From Umbelopsis ramanniana AG (taxonomy: Eukaryota; Mucoromycota; Umbelopsidomycetes; Umbelopsidales; Umbelopsidaceae): DNA of 27,500 bases. The stretch is from assembly GCF_025399195.1 (NCBI RefSeq), contig NW_026252194.1, positions 1 to 27,500 of the forward strand, given 5' to 3'. Each line of letters opens with the position of its first letter. Position 1 is the first letter of the stretch. The notes beneath the pieces are model-generated. The model saw only the letters and a list, made by a program, of their open reading frames with translations, did not search any database and was not told where the DNA came from. Positions 9,513 to 19,830 of this stretch are shown here, piece by piece. The translations under genes and the position numbers were made by a program.

Positions 9513-10719
9513 TCATTTCCCGAAATCATTCCCAGGGTAATCATCTAGATCTAGACCACCTTCAGGGTTTTGGGATTTCCAGCTCGCCATTCTCCACATC
9601 ACACCGCCAACAACTAGGCCGGGATGCAAGACGGTGAGAAGAGTACAAGCAAGTATCATCATGCAGCCTTCGAGTACCATGAATGTGATCTCTTCGTTGG
9701 CAAGCGGACCACCGAAACCGCCCGAAAGCTCGGCACAGCGGAATACAGACCGGACGAAAATGAATACGCTAGCAGCAAAGATGGCGAAGATGAAGAAGCG
9801 GAAGCGTGGGCGTAGGCGTATCTCAGCAAAAGCTGGGTTGAACAAAACCACGTCAGGTTTTTTTGATGGTTCTGCGAGAGTCAGATACGCAGAGGTCTGC
9901 GAATGATTTACAGCGTACAAAGAGCGTTTTGCTGCTCGCACCCGTAAAAAGAAGTCGAAACTTAGCAATGCGAAGATCGCGAGGGAAAATACCTGCCAGG
10001 CCACACCGGCGACCATGATGTTGATACCGATATGCTGGCTGGATGAGCCGGGGGTGGAGATGGAGGCCATTGCACCTCCAGCAGCCTGCAAGAGGAGAGC
10101 TACTACGTCGGAACTGATGAATACGTATGTGTATGTACGTGGCTTAAATCGCGCATTCGACTCGGAGTAGATGATGATAAGATGGGAGAATGTCAGGTAA
10201 ATGGCGGCCGAGAGAAACGCAGGGCCGATGGTAAGACAAACGAGGTACCTGTAGGAAGACATAAAAAATGCCATCTGTGAGCGTGAAAACATAAATTTTG
10301 ATTTGCATGAAGAGGAAGTAGCTTGACACTTACATGATGAAAAATGTCTGTGTAAACATATTGAACCTCATGCCAATTCTGGCTCCGTATCCCAATATCT
10401 CCAGTACCAGGCCGCCAACTATGGCAATAAGGAACTTCCAAGTGCGATGGGATATCCCGATGACAATTTGGGCTATCAGAAGCGTTCCGAATATTCCTGC
10501 AAATAGCGCATTGCCTGCCAAAGTCGGGAAGTAGGATGTATTGGCGAGGATAACCCCATCGAGGACAATGGGACAAATGCAAGGGGTGCATTGCGTCAGG
10601 TCACTAAGAAGAGTCTGGTTGAAAGTGGCCAGCGTGTAGTTGCTGAAGTCTGGAATGGTATCGCACATGTTGCTGGCTGCTTGAAAAGAGATTTTTCTTG
10701 ACATCTTTATACACTTCAT
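9513..10719 (-). CDS. RTA1-like seven-transmembrane protein (lipid-translocating exporter family)
   Basis: Two exons, 10719-10334 and 10248-9513, join across an 85-base intron with ends GTAAGT and CTACAG and give 373 residues. The join restores FFIMYLVCLTIGPAFLSAAI, the expected RTA1 sequence at that point. Family marks are a short N-terminal outside segment with Asn-x-Thr sites and Cys residues, then YFPTLAGNALFAGIFG, HRTWKFLIAIVGGLVLEILG, a D-V-V-A-LLLQAAGGA helix, RSVFRCAEL, and the last helix with H-P-G. Seven membrane helices can be traced, ending in an acidic cytosolic tail. Members sit in the plasma or vacuolar membrane; yeast RTA1/RSB1 relatives protect against toxic amphiphiles or move long-chain bases, and the exact substrate here cannot be told. 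An in-frame Met at codon 6 is an alternative start. It looks intact. Confidence 0.92.
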
Positions 10720-11180
10720 TGTGACTCCGAATTTGCTATTCTTATCTTCTTAAACCTCAGTATGTTTTCCGGGTAATAACATTGTTACCAGGTGAATTTT
10801 CCTTTGTCGCGCCAACATAGGATGAGCTCGAGATGATATAGCGAGTGTGCTTATGAAGGTTTTTTTTTTCCATCGTTTCCTGCTTAAACTTCTCTACATA
10901 ACTCTCTAAAAAAATCCACGTATGTTATCTAAAAAGACGATTACTACAATTGCCGTTTTCCCGAATATGAGGCTGTTAATCATTCATGTACAGCTTTGCT
11001 ATGGTATTGCTTGGCAGGTCGGCAGCGCAACGCTTCAACATCAAACCATACTAAAAATAGTCATTCCACAATGGCAGCATAACGCAAGAATACTTATTGC
11101 GTGCTGTATGTTCTTTTCCGCTATGAATATCATCATCCATTTTGTCTATGAAGAATGGCAAGTAATGGAGAAGAAATTGT
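10720..11180. other. Intergenic region upstream of the RTA1-like gene
   Basis: This should hold the promoter of the - strand RTA1-like gene. A run of T (10859-10869) is the only clear landmark. I see no further gene; the short frames here have no recognisable content. Confidence 0.4.
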
Positions 11181-11183
11181 AGT

Positions 11184-11265
11184 TCACCGATATCGCAATG
11201 TTTCCCGATCGTTGCCAAGCTGAACTCCGCATAGCCAAGATTTGGTAATATTGCAATATCGGTGA
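11184..11265. repeat. Imperfect inverted repeat (long hairpin)
   Basis: TCACCGATATCGCAAT (11184-11199) is the inverse complement of ATTGCAATATCGGTGA (11250-11265) with a single mismatch, separated by 50 bases. Inside, GTTGCCAA (11211-11218) and TTTGGTAAT (11241-11249) nearly pair too. The arms could be the ends of a tiny non-autonomous element or a folded RNA. Clear target-site duplications are not visible. Confidence 0.6.
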
Positions 11266-11778
11266 TCTGCATCAGGCGATGAAGTAAATCGTATCCTTAA
11301 GACCATAGATATATTGCTATAACCCTTAGAGTTATGCACAACAGCGAATCAGCTAGATAGTTTAAACCATGGGGAGCTTATTTATCGTTTTTTTCGCTAA
11401 GTCGCTGTCACAGATCAAATTTTTTTGGGCAGAATGCACACCAAAGGTGAGGGTTCGTTGATGGTCCCATTGAGTATCTGATTAGGAATCGGCGTATTGT
11501 CGCATCTCCAGGCGAAAACGGCGTTATTCGTCGAAGGCTAATAGGCTGATTGGACTCATAGTATATATATTTTTTTTTATGTGAAAAAGTCTATGCCTTG
11601 GCGTACATACAATATGGCGCGGACCATTCCCACATGCTCCATATTGTTAGAATCATCTATTAATCTGCTGCGGATATCTTCATCACGTAACAGCCACCTG
11701 ACATTGAAGCTAAGTTGTCTGAGCACGAGGCGGAAGTCACGTCCGACGGCATGGCCATGGACACTCTGCCTTCTGAAG

Positions 11779-13045
11779 GCCCTGATCAAGGCAGATAATA
11801 AGCTCAAATGGAAGACTGACGTACTAATCCTCCTTCTATAACAGGATTCTATTTTTTCCAAAGCATGGTAAGCTCAAAACCCCCCGCCCTTCTCCATTTT
11901 ACGTTTTCAATCCAAATTTTTGTTTCTTTATGATGAACTAAGTGTTGATTTCAATTTTAATTCTCTGTCCTTAGGGCGGTGTGGACGAGGGGTTTGCCGC
12001 AATCGGCGGCATGATGAGAAACCACAGCTTATTCCTCAGCAATTCTCTAGCGTCATTAATTTATTCTATGTTGGGTACATCATTGCGCAATTGCCAGGTA
12101 CTCTCTTCCTCAGAGTAATTTTGCGCAGCATGACAGCTTAAAATAGCCTGCATGTTGTGGGGAGTCGTCACAATTCTTCAGGTTCTCTTTCACATCTACC
12201 CTACCCTGATGAGGTTGAGGTTCTTGATACAATTCTGCGAAGGATTTGGACAGTGAGCCATCTTCTGATAGTCACTAATTCTACAAACGTAATCGTACTA
12301 ATCTGTCTTTGAGTTACACACCACATTTGTTGAGGTACTGATTACTTTATCGTCGCAGACCAATTATCCTGGTATACGTACCCGGAGCTCGCAACTCGCG
12401 GCGATATATTTTTGGGGATCGACCTCTCTTGCTAGTGCTTTCAATGGCCTCATCTCATACGGCATCCAGATCGACTTGAATAGCACAAATTGCTGGCTTG
12501 CGTAGAGATATATTTTCTGCATCCAAGGAGTCATGCCGATAGTCTTTGGCTTTCTTCTTTTCGTCTTGCTACCGTCTAACCCTGGAGTCAGCCTGATATG
12601 GCTTTACGCAAGCTGACAATGATTTAGCCGTCAGGAGGAGTCGCCGAGCGCATAATCCAGAGGTCGCCAAAATTCGTCTTCAAGAAATTCTTGTGACATA
12701 AATGAATCTCGTCTTCTGATTTTTTGCCTTGATCTTTTCTGCGTAACACCATATCAATGCGCCAATGACCAATTTGATATCGAATATCGTCCAGTAAAGC
12801 ACTTTTTCATCTGCGTTGGTTCAATTTGGTGTGTCTAACTTTAAGATATAGGATGGAGTATTTATTGCGAAAGCCAACTCACAGCTAATGTCCGCGGTCG
12901 TATTTGGCTGTGCTTTTGACGGAGGTTCGATCTTTTCTCGTAATGCCGATAACACAGCCGGGCAATGACCCTGCTCGCAGCTCTGGTCGTCCAAGTCGTT
13001 GGGTATATAATGCCACTACCATCGAGCAGCCCAAATGTTCGCTTT
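11779..13045 (+). pseudogene. Dead major facilitator superfamily transporter (anion:cation symporter / allantoate-permease type)
   Basis: Pieces of a fungal MFS permease follow one another in the right order on the + strand. They are KALIKADNKLKWKTDVLILL (start of helix 1), QQFSSVINLFYVGYIIAQLP at about 12037-12096 (helix 2), a LWGVVT and FCEGFGQ-like region (12155-12255), ELATR near 12385, WGSTSLASAFNGLISYGI (12413-12466) and RYIFCIQGVMPIVFGFLLFV (12507-12566). GFGQ is followed by a GTGAGCC donor and a later GTCGCAG acceptor, so old introns remain. Stops and frameshifts separate the pieces (for example a TAG at 12502-12504 inside the helix 5-6 region), and the C-terminal half after 12840 is barely readable. 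Relatives carry organic anions such as allantoate, pantothenate or nicotinate across the plasma membrane. Confidence 0.75.
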
Positions 13046-14025
13046 ACAGTAGTATAAATTATTGCCTTTGGTAATTATTAAGAGCGGTGCTAATTGTCAT
13101 ATGGATGGAAATGCGTGTCGTAAGGATACACGAAACGTTGAGCTTAAGGGAGTAATTTTTACATCGAAGCGCTAACCCAAAGAGTACGACCCGCTGAGAT
13201 CAATCTCTTTGTTGGATGGGAATGCTCTCTTGGGAGAACATCACATCCTATACTCTGTATACTCACTTTCTTCCTAGCCAGAGTAATCCGACAATGATTA
13301 TTAAAGGACTGGACAATAAAAAAAACGGGAGAAGGTAAAGTGTAAGAGTAGTGATTTATATAGTCTATATTAAATAAGAAATTTGAAAGCTGTTAATGAA
13401 GAACCAATATGCTAAAGACGTAGTGTCTCAGGCGAAAGGTTGTCAATTCCCACTTAAGCAGCATTTGATCATTTTTTTCAACAACCTCGTATAGGCAGTG
13501 GTCTCTTAGGTATTAGTGAAGACATTGTTGCATGTGGTTTATGTGTATAGCGATGAGTAATGCCAGTGTCTGAAAAGACACTTTATTTAGCGGTAGAGTA
13601 GCCCATACCGGAGGTTTTCTGATTTTGGGCCAGCGATATAACCAGCTTACAGCACGCAAATGATACAGTAACCTACATTGAATGGATGGTAAAATTGGTG
13701 AATCAGTAGCGGAGAAGAACGATAGAACAATGTGTGACGAGGGCCGTCACTCGCGTTTTTTGTTTCAGTATGGGGTGAATCTCCGCCATTGCGGTTAAAT
13801 TAATGTATCGGCTTTTCTTTGAACCAAAATCTTTCTATGATATGCGTCGTCTCGATAATTCACCAAATATGCATGAAATTACTGTCAATGCCAGCAATTA
13901 TGACATACAACTCTGAATCCCAATTCTCGAATCGTCCGCCGTCCGTCTCGTTCCTGAATCCGTCTGTGACTTGTCGGCTGTCGGTCCGCGATTCGCCCGT
14001 GACGGGGGTTTTTCTTGCCGAACGC
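13046..14025. other. Intergenic stretch with a possible second 28S scrap
   Basis: No gene is visible. CCCGCTGAGATCAATCTCTT (13189-13208), preceded by AGAGTAC and followed by TGTTGG, resembles the last bases of the 28S fragment at 9238-9260, but is too short to be sure. A small palindrome GTGACG-5-CGTCAC lies at 13735-13751. The last 120 bases form the GC-richer promoter of the gene at 14126. Confidence 0.35.
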
Positions 14026-14028
14026 ATC

Positions 14029-14035
14029 AGTATAT
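14029..14035 (+). promoter_or_regulatory. TATA box of the gene at 14126
   Basis: TATATAA stands about 95 bases before the ATG, downstream of a GC-rich stretch with repeated CCGTC/CGGTC words (13936-14000). The spacing leaves a 5' leader of about 60 bases and argues that the upstream in-frame ATG at 14015 is not used. Confidence 0.5.
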
Positions 14036-14125
14036 AAGTCGAGATTAATTAAGCAAACGAATGATTTTCATACAGTCTATTCTAACATCCTAATCGACCA
14101 ATCAATCCCTGATCTATATTTCTCT

Positions 14126-14845
14126 ATGTCTCCACCAACAGCATTATCAATCGGGTACTCTTGGCCCAATGGCCAAACTGTCGAGAACAACGAAGTCGAT
14201 TCCTGGGAACTGAAAGCGTCCCGGAGAGCACTTCGAAACTTGAAGAGTCTGTTAGCTGGACAGCCAATGATTGATCTACTCCAGGGTCAGATAGAAGTAG
14301 CTGACGATTATTACAAGGACATCATTGAGAAGTCTGAGGGTCAGTACAAAGAGTCCCGCATCGACCTTCAAGCAAAAGGAATTACCTTGGCTCAATTTAT
14401 GGAGTGGTGGAAGGTTTGGATGGTAGAGTTGCAAAATCCGGAGATTAAGCAACAGGTTTTCTTCGATACCATGGTACCGGCTCATCCAGAGCATTATACC
14501 CTTTCTCCATATCAATCAGGAGTTGTCGAAACTATTGGAGAGCATATTGCTCGGGTGGAGATCAAACCCTGCTTCAACCCTCCAGAATTTGTGCTGAAGT
14601 ACGGTGATCCCACCTATCAACACTTGCCTGCGATAGGAACCTTGGATGACGGTAGCATTTTGTTCTACATCTTACAGGAGATCCGCGATTCTGAAGAGGG
14701 TTGCGACTTCCGCTTGCGTCTTCTATTCCCAGCCGCTGCACCTCAAGTGTTCTTTGACGAACATGCTGAGCACCTCGCAGTCGAGTTCAGGAGCTTTATC
14801 AGTACGGCTTTTGCGTGGAATCAGAAAAAATCCAGTTCCGGATAA
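14126..14845 (+). CDS. Unknown protein, 239 aa, intact single exon
   Basis: I do not recognise the family. The frame opens further upstream at 14015, but the ATG at 14126 is preferred because a TATA box at 14029 would place transcription start after 14015, and because the sequence becomes protein-like only from MSPPTALSIGYSWPNGQ on. The protein is soluble, acidic and Trp-rich, with EWWKVWMVELQ (about residues 93-103). It has a Pro-rich middle (near 117-135, HPEHYTLSPYQ) and a C-terminal FRLRLLFPAAAPQVFF-type beta/helix region. There is no signal peptide and no membrane segment. The last residues are Lys/Ser-rich. AATAAA 20 bases after the stop (14865-14870) is a likely polyadenylation signal. 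Codon use looks like that of the hydrolases and CoA-transferase, so I take it as a live host gene. Confidence 0.8.
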   Translation: MSPPTALSIGYSWPNGQTVENNEVDSWELKASRRALRNLKSLLAGQPMIDLLQGQIEVADDYYKDIIEKSEGQYKESRIDLQAKGITLAQFMEWWKVWMVELQNPEIKQQVFFDTMVPAHPEHYTLSPYQSGVVETIGEHIARVEIKPCFNPPEFVLKYGDPTYQHLPAIGTLDDGSILFYILQEIRDSEEGCDFRLRLLFPAAAPQVFFDEHAEHLAVEFRSFISTAFAWNQKKSSSG

Positions 14846-15239
14846 TAATTACATGTCATGAGAGAATAAAATGGTACAGTTTCTGCCTTCCGTAGAATAG
14901 CCGTGCGTTTATATAATTTATTTATAATGGTTGTATGAACTGATGTGTGGGGCCCACGAACAATCGCATTCTTGGCAAAGAAAAGAAGACAAGAGAAGAG
15001 GTTAGAGTTAAAAACTATATCTTTATGTAGTCTGTACTAATAAGGGGGCTTGCAGGTTTTGATAAAAGCACTGATCTGTCTAAATTTATTTCTTCTCCTC
15101 TTTCTCCCTCTGTTGTTTCTCACCTTCCTCTCCCTTACTTTTCTTTAGCTATTTCAACCACCACATCATTACGCTCAAGTCAGTCATTCATACACGCCAA
15201 TACAAGTCTCTCTAGATCCTTTGCCGCAATGTATGTAAA
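14846..15239. other. Intergenic stretch, pyrimidine-rich
   Basis: Besides the probable 3' end of the gene at 14126, a long CT-rich tract (15090-15150) resembles a fungal promoter, and CGCAATGTATGTAAAC (15226-15241) would suit a tiny first exon with a GTATGT-like donor. No coding exon follows that I can find. Confidence 0.35.
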
Positions 15240-15550
15240 CACCAAGTTCCCAATCCTATCCTGCACCGATCGCTGAACAACGCCTGTTTCTCACCTATTC
15301 TTATAACTATACCCAACTTTTTATGCTTTCATTGTCGCTACAAACCTTACTAAGACCTCAAGAAGTGCGTAGATGAGAGGATTTCAAGATAAAAATTTGA
15401 GTGTTTTGGGTACGTTATATGCTATATGAAACGTTTTTATGATAAAAAACAAGTTTTCTTATGACTTGGTGACAAAATAAAGAGGAATATCATATAAAAG
15501 CATCTATCTGTATTATTATCTTTACGGAGCACGCTAACGTTTATTCTTCA
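15240..15550. repeat. Dispersed repeat, copy 2
   Basis: This is the partner of 1-300, same orientation; the best match is 15355-15448 against 100-200. It lies just downstream of the CoA-transferase gene (3' side) with no coding content of its own. Similarity by eye is moderate, so both copies are old. Confidence 0.55.
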
Positions 15551-15593
15551 AACTTGGTTTGGGGGAGGCTCAAAAGCATGGGGTGTGTTGTGT

Positions 15594-17422
15594 TCATACG
15601 CTCACCTGACTAGGTTCACAAACGATTTGCGTGACAAGGTTGTTGGGCCATGATGGTGCATCCGTGCCGTTTCCTCGAGCCTTGATATGATACCCAGGCT
15701 GGGTTGGACCGGAAAACTCAACAGTTGGAGCAACGAGGGTAATCTGGGTGGAGTCGTCCAGCAAGCTCTCGGTCTTGAAAAACGCAGGCTGAAATAGGTG
15801 TGGAGAGTGCTTACGGAGAAGGCCGATATACTGGGGTAAGAGCCGCTGCATGTTGTCATAATGCCTGAACGACGGTTTGCCATTGGATTCCCAGAGCTTT
15901 TTCCACTGCTCGTCGTCGTAGGTGCCCACTTGATCAACGAGCCACATCGAATAATAGTTCAACGCCAAGTCCACCACATGGGAGCCTCCGTTTTTAGCCT
16001 GCTCAGTCAGTGCCTGGATCACCGCAATGGCCCCAGCTGTGCCAGTACAGAAATCGCTATTAGGGAACACCGGTGTAATTGCTTCTCCCTTGGCTCCGAG
16101 GGCATCAGCAAAGCTGCAAGACACACCACACACCGCATCGCTGATTTGCTGCCATCCAATCCGCTCATGCCATGGCCCTTGCCACCCATAGCAGTTCTCG
16201 CGCACGTAGATAATACCTCGACCACGTCGTCGAGCTAACGCCAACAGATTATCCTTGCCCAGTCCGTATTTTTCCAAGTGATAAGGTCTATATGTATGAG
16301 AAAAGTTGGATTAGTAAGGCCACATTACCATATTTCTGTTCTGTTCTCTTCTCTACCCACCCTACCATACCACACTTCAACAACAACTTACCTATAGCCT
16401 TCAACAACAACATCGGCTTCTTCCAGTAATTCCAACAGCTTTTGACGATCGTGCTCATTGTGAAAATCTAGCTCACATTGCCACTTGCCCCAGGAGAGGT
16501 CCGGATGCAAGGCTGACATGTCGGGCAAGTTTGGGGATGTGACGCGCATTACACTAGCTCCATATTCTGCTAACGAACGGGTCACTGCTGGGGCGGCAAT
16601 CACCCGCGTCAAATCCAGTACTTTGAGACCAGCTAAAGGTCTTTCAACTGAGCCTTGATCGGCAAGCTTCCACCAAGACGCCGGTGTACCATCGTCCACC
16701 CGGTGGGTTTCAAACAACTCGACGTGAGCATTGGACTTGTAATGATCAGTTGCCTTAAAGTCGTCCACCGTATAGCAGATGGTCCCGGCCTGTTTATGTA
16801 CATCATTCATCATGGTGTCCAAGGCATCAGCATTGTGCTCAGCTACAGCCTGTTGGAATATCGGCAAGGCTTCGTCAAATGAGATAGGATCCTTTGGAGG
16901 CTGTTGGGGTATCCCGAGGGCCGATTTGGTGAAACTGCTGTTCATGGATCCGTGAATATGGTAATAACGCCCATCCTTGGTTTTGTAAATATTGGTGGTT
17001 AACGAATTCCATGGATAATCGATGCTTTTAAACTTGTCCATGTCTTTAAAATGCTGTGCGGTGATAATCCGATAGTCGGGATGAAATAATGACACAGGCT
17101 GCTTGTCGGTGGTTCTTTGGTAGGTTACAACCATGGGTGACATGATGCTGAGCTGAGCATGATCAGTGTCGATAGTCATCATAGGGGCCTCGGTTTTGTA
17201 CTTTTGGCTGATCAGGGCGGCAAGCGATAATCCCTCATATGCCTTGAGGGCGCTAATAGATTCAGCAAACCGCCAATTGATGGGAATTGAAGGACTGTCA
17301 GTGCCTTTAAAGTGGACGTTGGACGCCAGCGCCTTGACGTCATCTGGAGCATTGGTTTTTGGATTGTTCAATATGCCATCAATTAGGACTTGAAACGATG
17401 CTTCTGGAACAGAATAGACCAT
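15594..17422 (-). CDS. CoA-transferase family III (CaiB/BaiF) protein, 574 aa
   Basis: Two exons, 17422-16392 and 16287-15594, join in frame across a 104-base intron (GTAAGT..ATATAG), restoring VVEGYRPYHLEKYGLG, a hallmark of the family. The first half (residues 1-260) is the fungal N-terminal arm with INWRFAESISALKA, ITxDTDHAQL-like and NIYKTKDGRYYHIHGSMN segments. From residue 262 (PLAGLKVLDLTRVIAAP) it is a canonical CaiB fold. Asp422 in NSDFCTGTAGA sits where these enzymes carry the aspartate that forms the acyl anhydride. Members move CoA between carboxylic acids or racemise 2-methylacyl-CoAs; the substrate is unknown. The ATG at 17422 (MVYSVPEAS) is preferred over an upstream one at 17458, whose 12 extra residues look unlike the family. 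A donor-like GTGAGC just before the stop leaves room for a further 3' exon. The gene appears intact. Confidence 0.9.
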
Positions 17423-17459
17423 GGGCTCTACTGTTGACACGAATGTACGTACGCACACA

Positions 17460-18579
17460 CAGTGGAAGCGAGAGACATAAGTATGTGTAGAACGGAATCA
17501 CGCTTGGTATGTGGGTTGCACTTGGGTCATATTTGTGTGAATTCTTACCTGAACAACACGCGAAAAGAAAAAGGTAATGTACGATTCAATCGGTGGGTGA
17601 TCCGTACCTTTTATAGCGTATGTAAGCCATGTGAAAAAAAGATAGATGAGAAATGAAACCACTGGACGAAGGTTTGCTGCATTATTCTGCCCTACCGCGC
17701 CAATCAGGAACGGTTCCACTTGCCCATCTCTCCTTGTTTTTTCTTTCTTGTTTACTGCATATCGTTTGTTTTAGATGAGCAATACTTGCAAGCTGGAATG
17801 ACTAATGCTAGAATAAGAATAGCGGGTTTTTGGGCAGATCAACCATTCCGAGCACCTTCGGCCGCCGATAATCCATTATCGGGTCATCTCTAATCCGACG
17901 CTAGTCCATAATTTGCTGTAAATGTCGAGCTATTTGTAAAGAGTCACTTATTTGGTTTTTCAATGTAAGCGCTCCAATCTTGTTTTGCCTTGACCTACCA
18001 TGCCAGTGACTGATTTTTCACAGTGGTTTTCTGATATTTCCACCAATAGCTATCTGACTGGACAATGGTGTCATGATCGCAGTTGAAGAAACAAACAAAC
18101 GATGTGTTGTGAGTACTGTCGCAGCTCTTGTCTTACAAACTTTACACCGTTATTGTCCTTTCTTTTAAATCCTTGTAGAGCTTTAATCATGTCATCAATT
18201 TGAAAGTAAAAAGGTGCACAACTCGAGGTGAAGTGCCATTGATCCAGTTCAAGAAACATAATGCCCCATGTCTTGCGAAGTCAAACGGAGGCTGTATGTA
18301 CCTGATAAGTGATCTCTTCCAAGCTGAGATCATTGCAGATATCCTTGTACATGAACAACTCATATAGAAACGGTCAAATCTAGCTTGTCATGTCTTGGTT
18401 CTCTGTTGCATATTGTGGCGGTTAAGCTATATAGTAGTGGTTGCACCAATCTTAACCGCTGCTGGTGATACGGAATTTTACGATGGTTCAAGGGCCCAGG
18501 AGCTTTGGTGCATAGTAGTCATGACGATAAATGGTAACCAACAAAGGCGAGGTGAAGAAAACAGGAACAATAGGGAGGC
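17460..18579. other. Intergenic stretch between the CoA-transferase and the duplicated block
   Basis: The first 250 bases should hold the CoA-transferase promoter; GCGCCAATCAGG (17697-17708) contains a CCAAT word. A - strand open stretch at 18259-18071 (LDQWHFTSSCAPFYFQIDDM) has plausible protein composition but no family and no adequate partner exon, so it may be a scrap of a lost gene. Nothing else stands out. Confidence 0.35.
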
Positions 18580-19470
18580 TTAAATATTTCAGAGAGATTT
18601 TGGGGGAGGTGTTATTTTTCAGGGACCCATAGATTTCAATACGTATACCCTGGATCAAAAAAGCCCAATAGATACAAATGGAGAACGTTATTTTGAAACC
18701 GTTATGCTGGAGACGAGGATAGCATTAGACTTGGAGAAAAGGATTATGTGCAAGGCAGTGACAGCGCGATGTGGTAAAAGGCGGGCTTAACAGGCATGAG
18801 ATATATCGTAGAAATTCAGTTACTACGGCGGTGGTAAGTTCATTTATGTCGTTCTTGTGAAAAGGTCAGGGTATTGAAAATTGGCAAAACGTTGTTGCCT
18901 GTTGTAATGGACACAATCCCTTCAACAGATTCCTCGTTAATGCACAAAGATGCTGACGAGTCGATTCAGCATAAGATGTGATTCTGTCTTAAAGTTCGAT
19001 TGAGAGAGATATTGGGCTTATTTTCGATATATAGCTACATTTCTCGAATTCAGACTATCAAATGACGCTGATACTTATTTAAGACATTTCGTGCCAATGA
19101 AGGAATGATGATGGAATTTCGAATCCGGGTGAGGGTAGTCAACTTGCATATTCAGGCACCAAGCAAAATTTATAAGTTACGTCAAAAAAAATAGCATGTG
19201 TCAAAAGGTGTCAAAAAGTGGATGCTATTTCTCGCAAAACCGTATAGCAACGATCATCTAGGTGAATTTGGAGAACCATACTACATATGTTTCTTCCTTT
19301 AGCGACGGCTCTTATTTCGGGATTAACACTGAGGAACTGCTTATCGCCTTACGGGATTTTGAGTGCCGTGACCGTACTGCATTTTTTCTTTTTTAAGAGG
19401 CAGGTGAAGAAACTGACTGCATGAACTCAATTATCGTATGGTAAAACGATGAAAACGCTGATCGATAATT
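18580..19470 (+). pseudogene. Decayed coding stretch of unknown family, copy in left unit
   Basis: This matches 22150-23350 by eye, with a stretch of the right copy missing or replaced. In both, a + strand frame shows Y-F/Y-G-I followed three residues later by ELL (about 19310-19350; right copy 23064-23097), suggesting a real protein once lay here. Both copies are cut by stops in different places. The product cannot be named. Confidence 0.4.
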
Positions 19471-19830
19471 GATACATATGGCGCAAGTTTTATACGTCAA
19501 GATTTACGTTCAGAATGCTCAAAATTGAATGCAGTATCACACTACCATCTAAAATATATTCAAAAGCTTTGCTGATTCACATGTAACCACATGAAATGAT
19601 AGCAATTTTTATTATGTACGCTAATGATTTGAATACACTCTCGTCAATATAGCAACAGATAAGAATCTGGACATCTAAATCAAATGTGGATGAAGTACTG
19701 AAAATGAGTAATTGAAAACAGTACGAAGACGAAGACCTCAACGTTGATGGAATTAATAGATTCAACGAAACATTGGATGATTGGATGTTGGTTTCGCCCC
19801 CTTTTTTCTTTAGAAATCTTACCTCCATCA
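19471..19830. other. Downstream flank of hydrolase copy A
   Basis: AT-rich sequence 3' of the - strand hydrolase gene. It is partly alignable to 23360-23638 (for example GAGTA-TGAAAAT-AGTAA near 19692 and 23518) and shows no coding signal. Confidence 0.4.

Noticed and set aside
18071-18343. Two-exon gene on the - strand (MYKDICNDLSLEEITYQ plus LDQWHFTSSC)
   Set aside because: The only possible intron would be about 30 bases, too short, and no start or further exon was found; kept only as a note under the intergenic entry.
19108-19130. tRNA gene, because of TTTCGAATCCGGG
   Set aside because: No matching acceptor stem, D arm or anticodon arm can be drawn around it.
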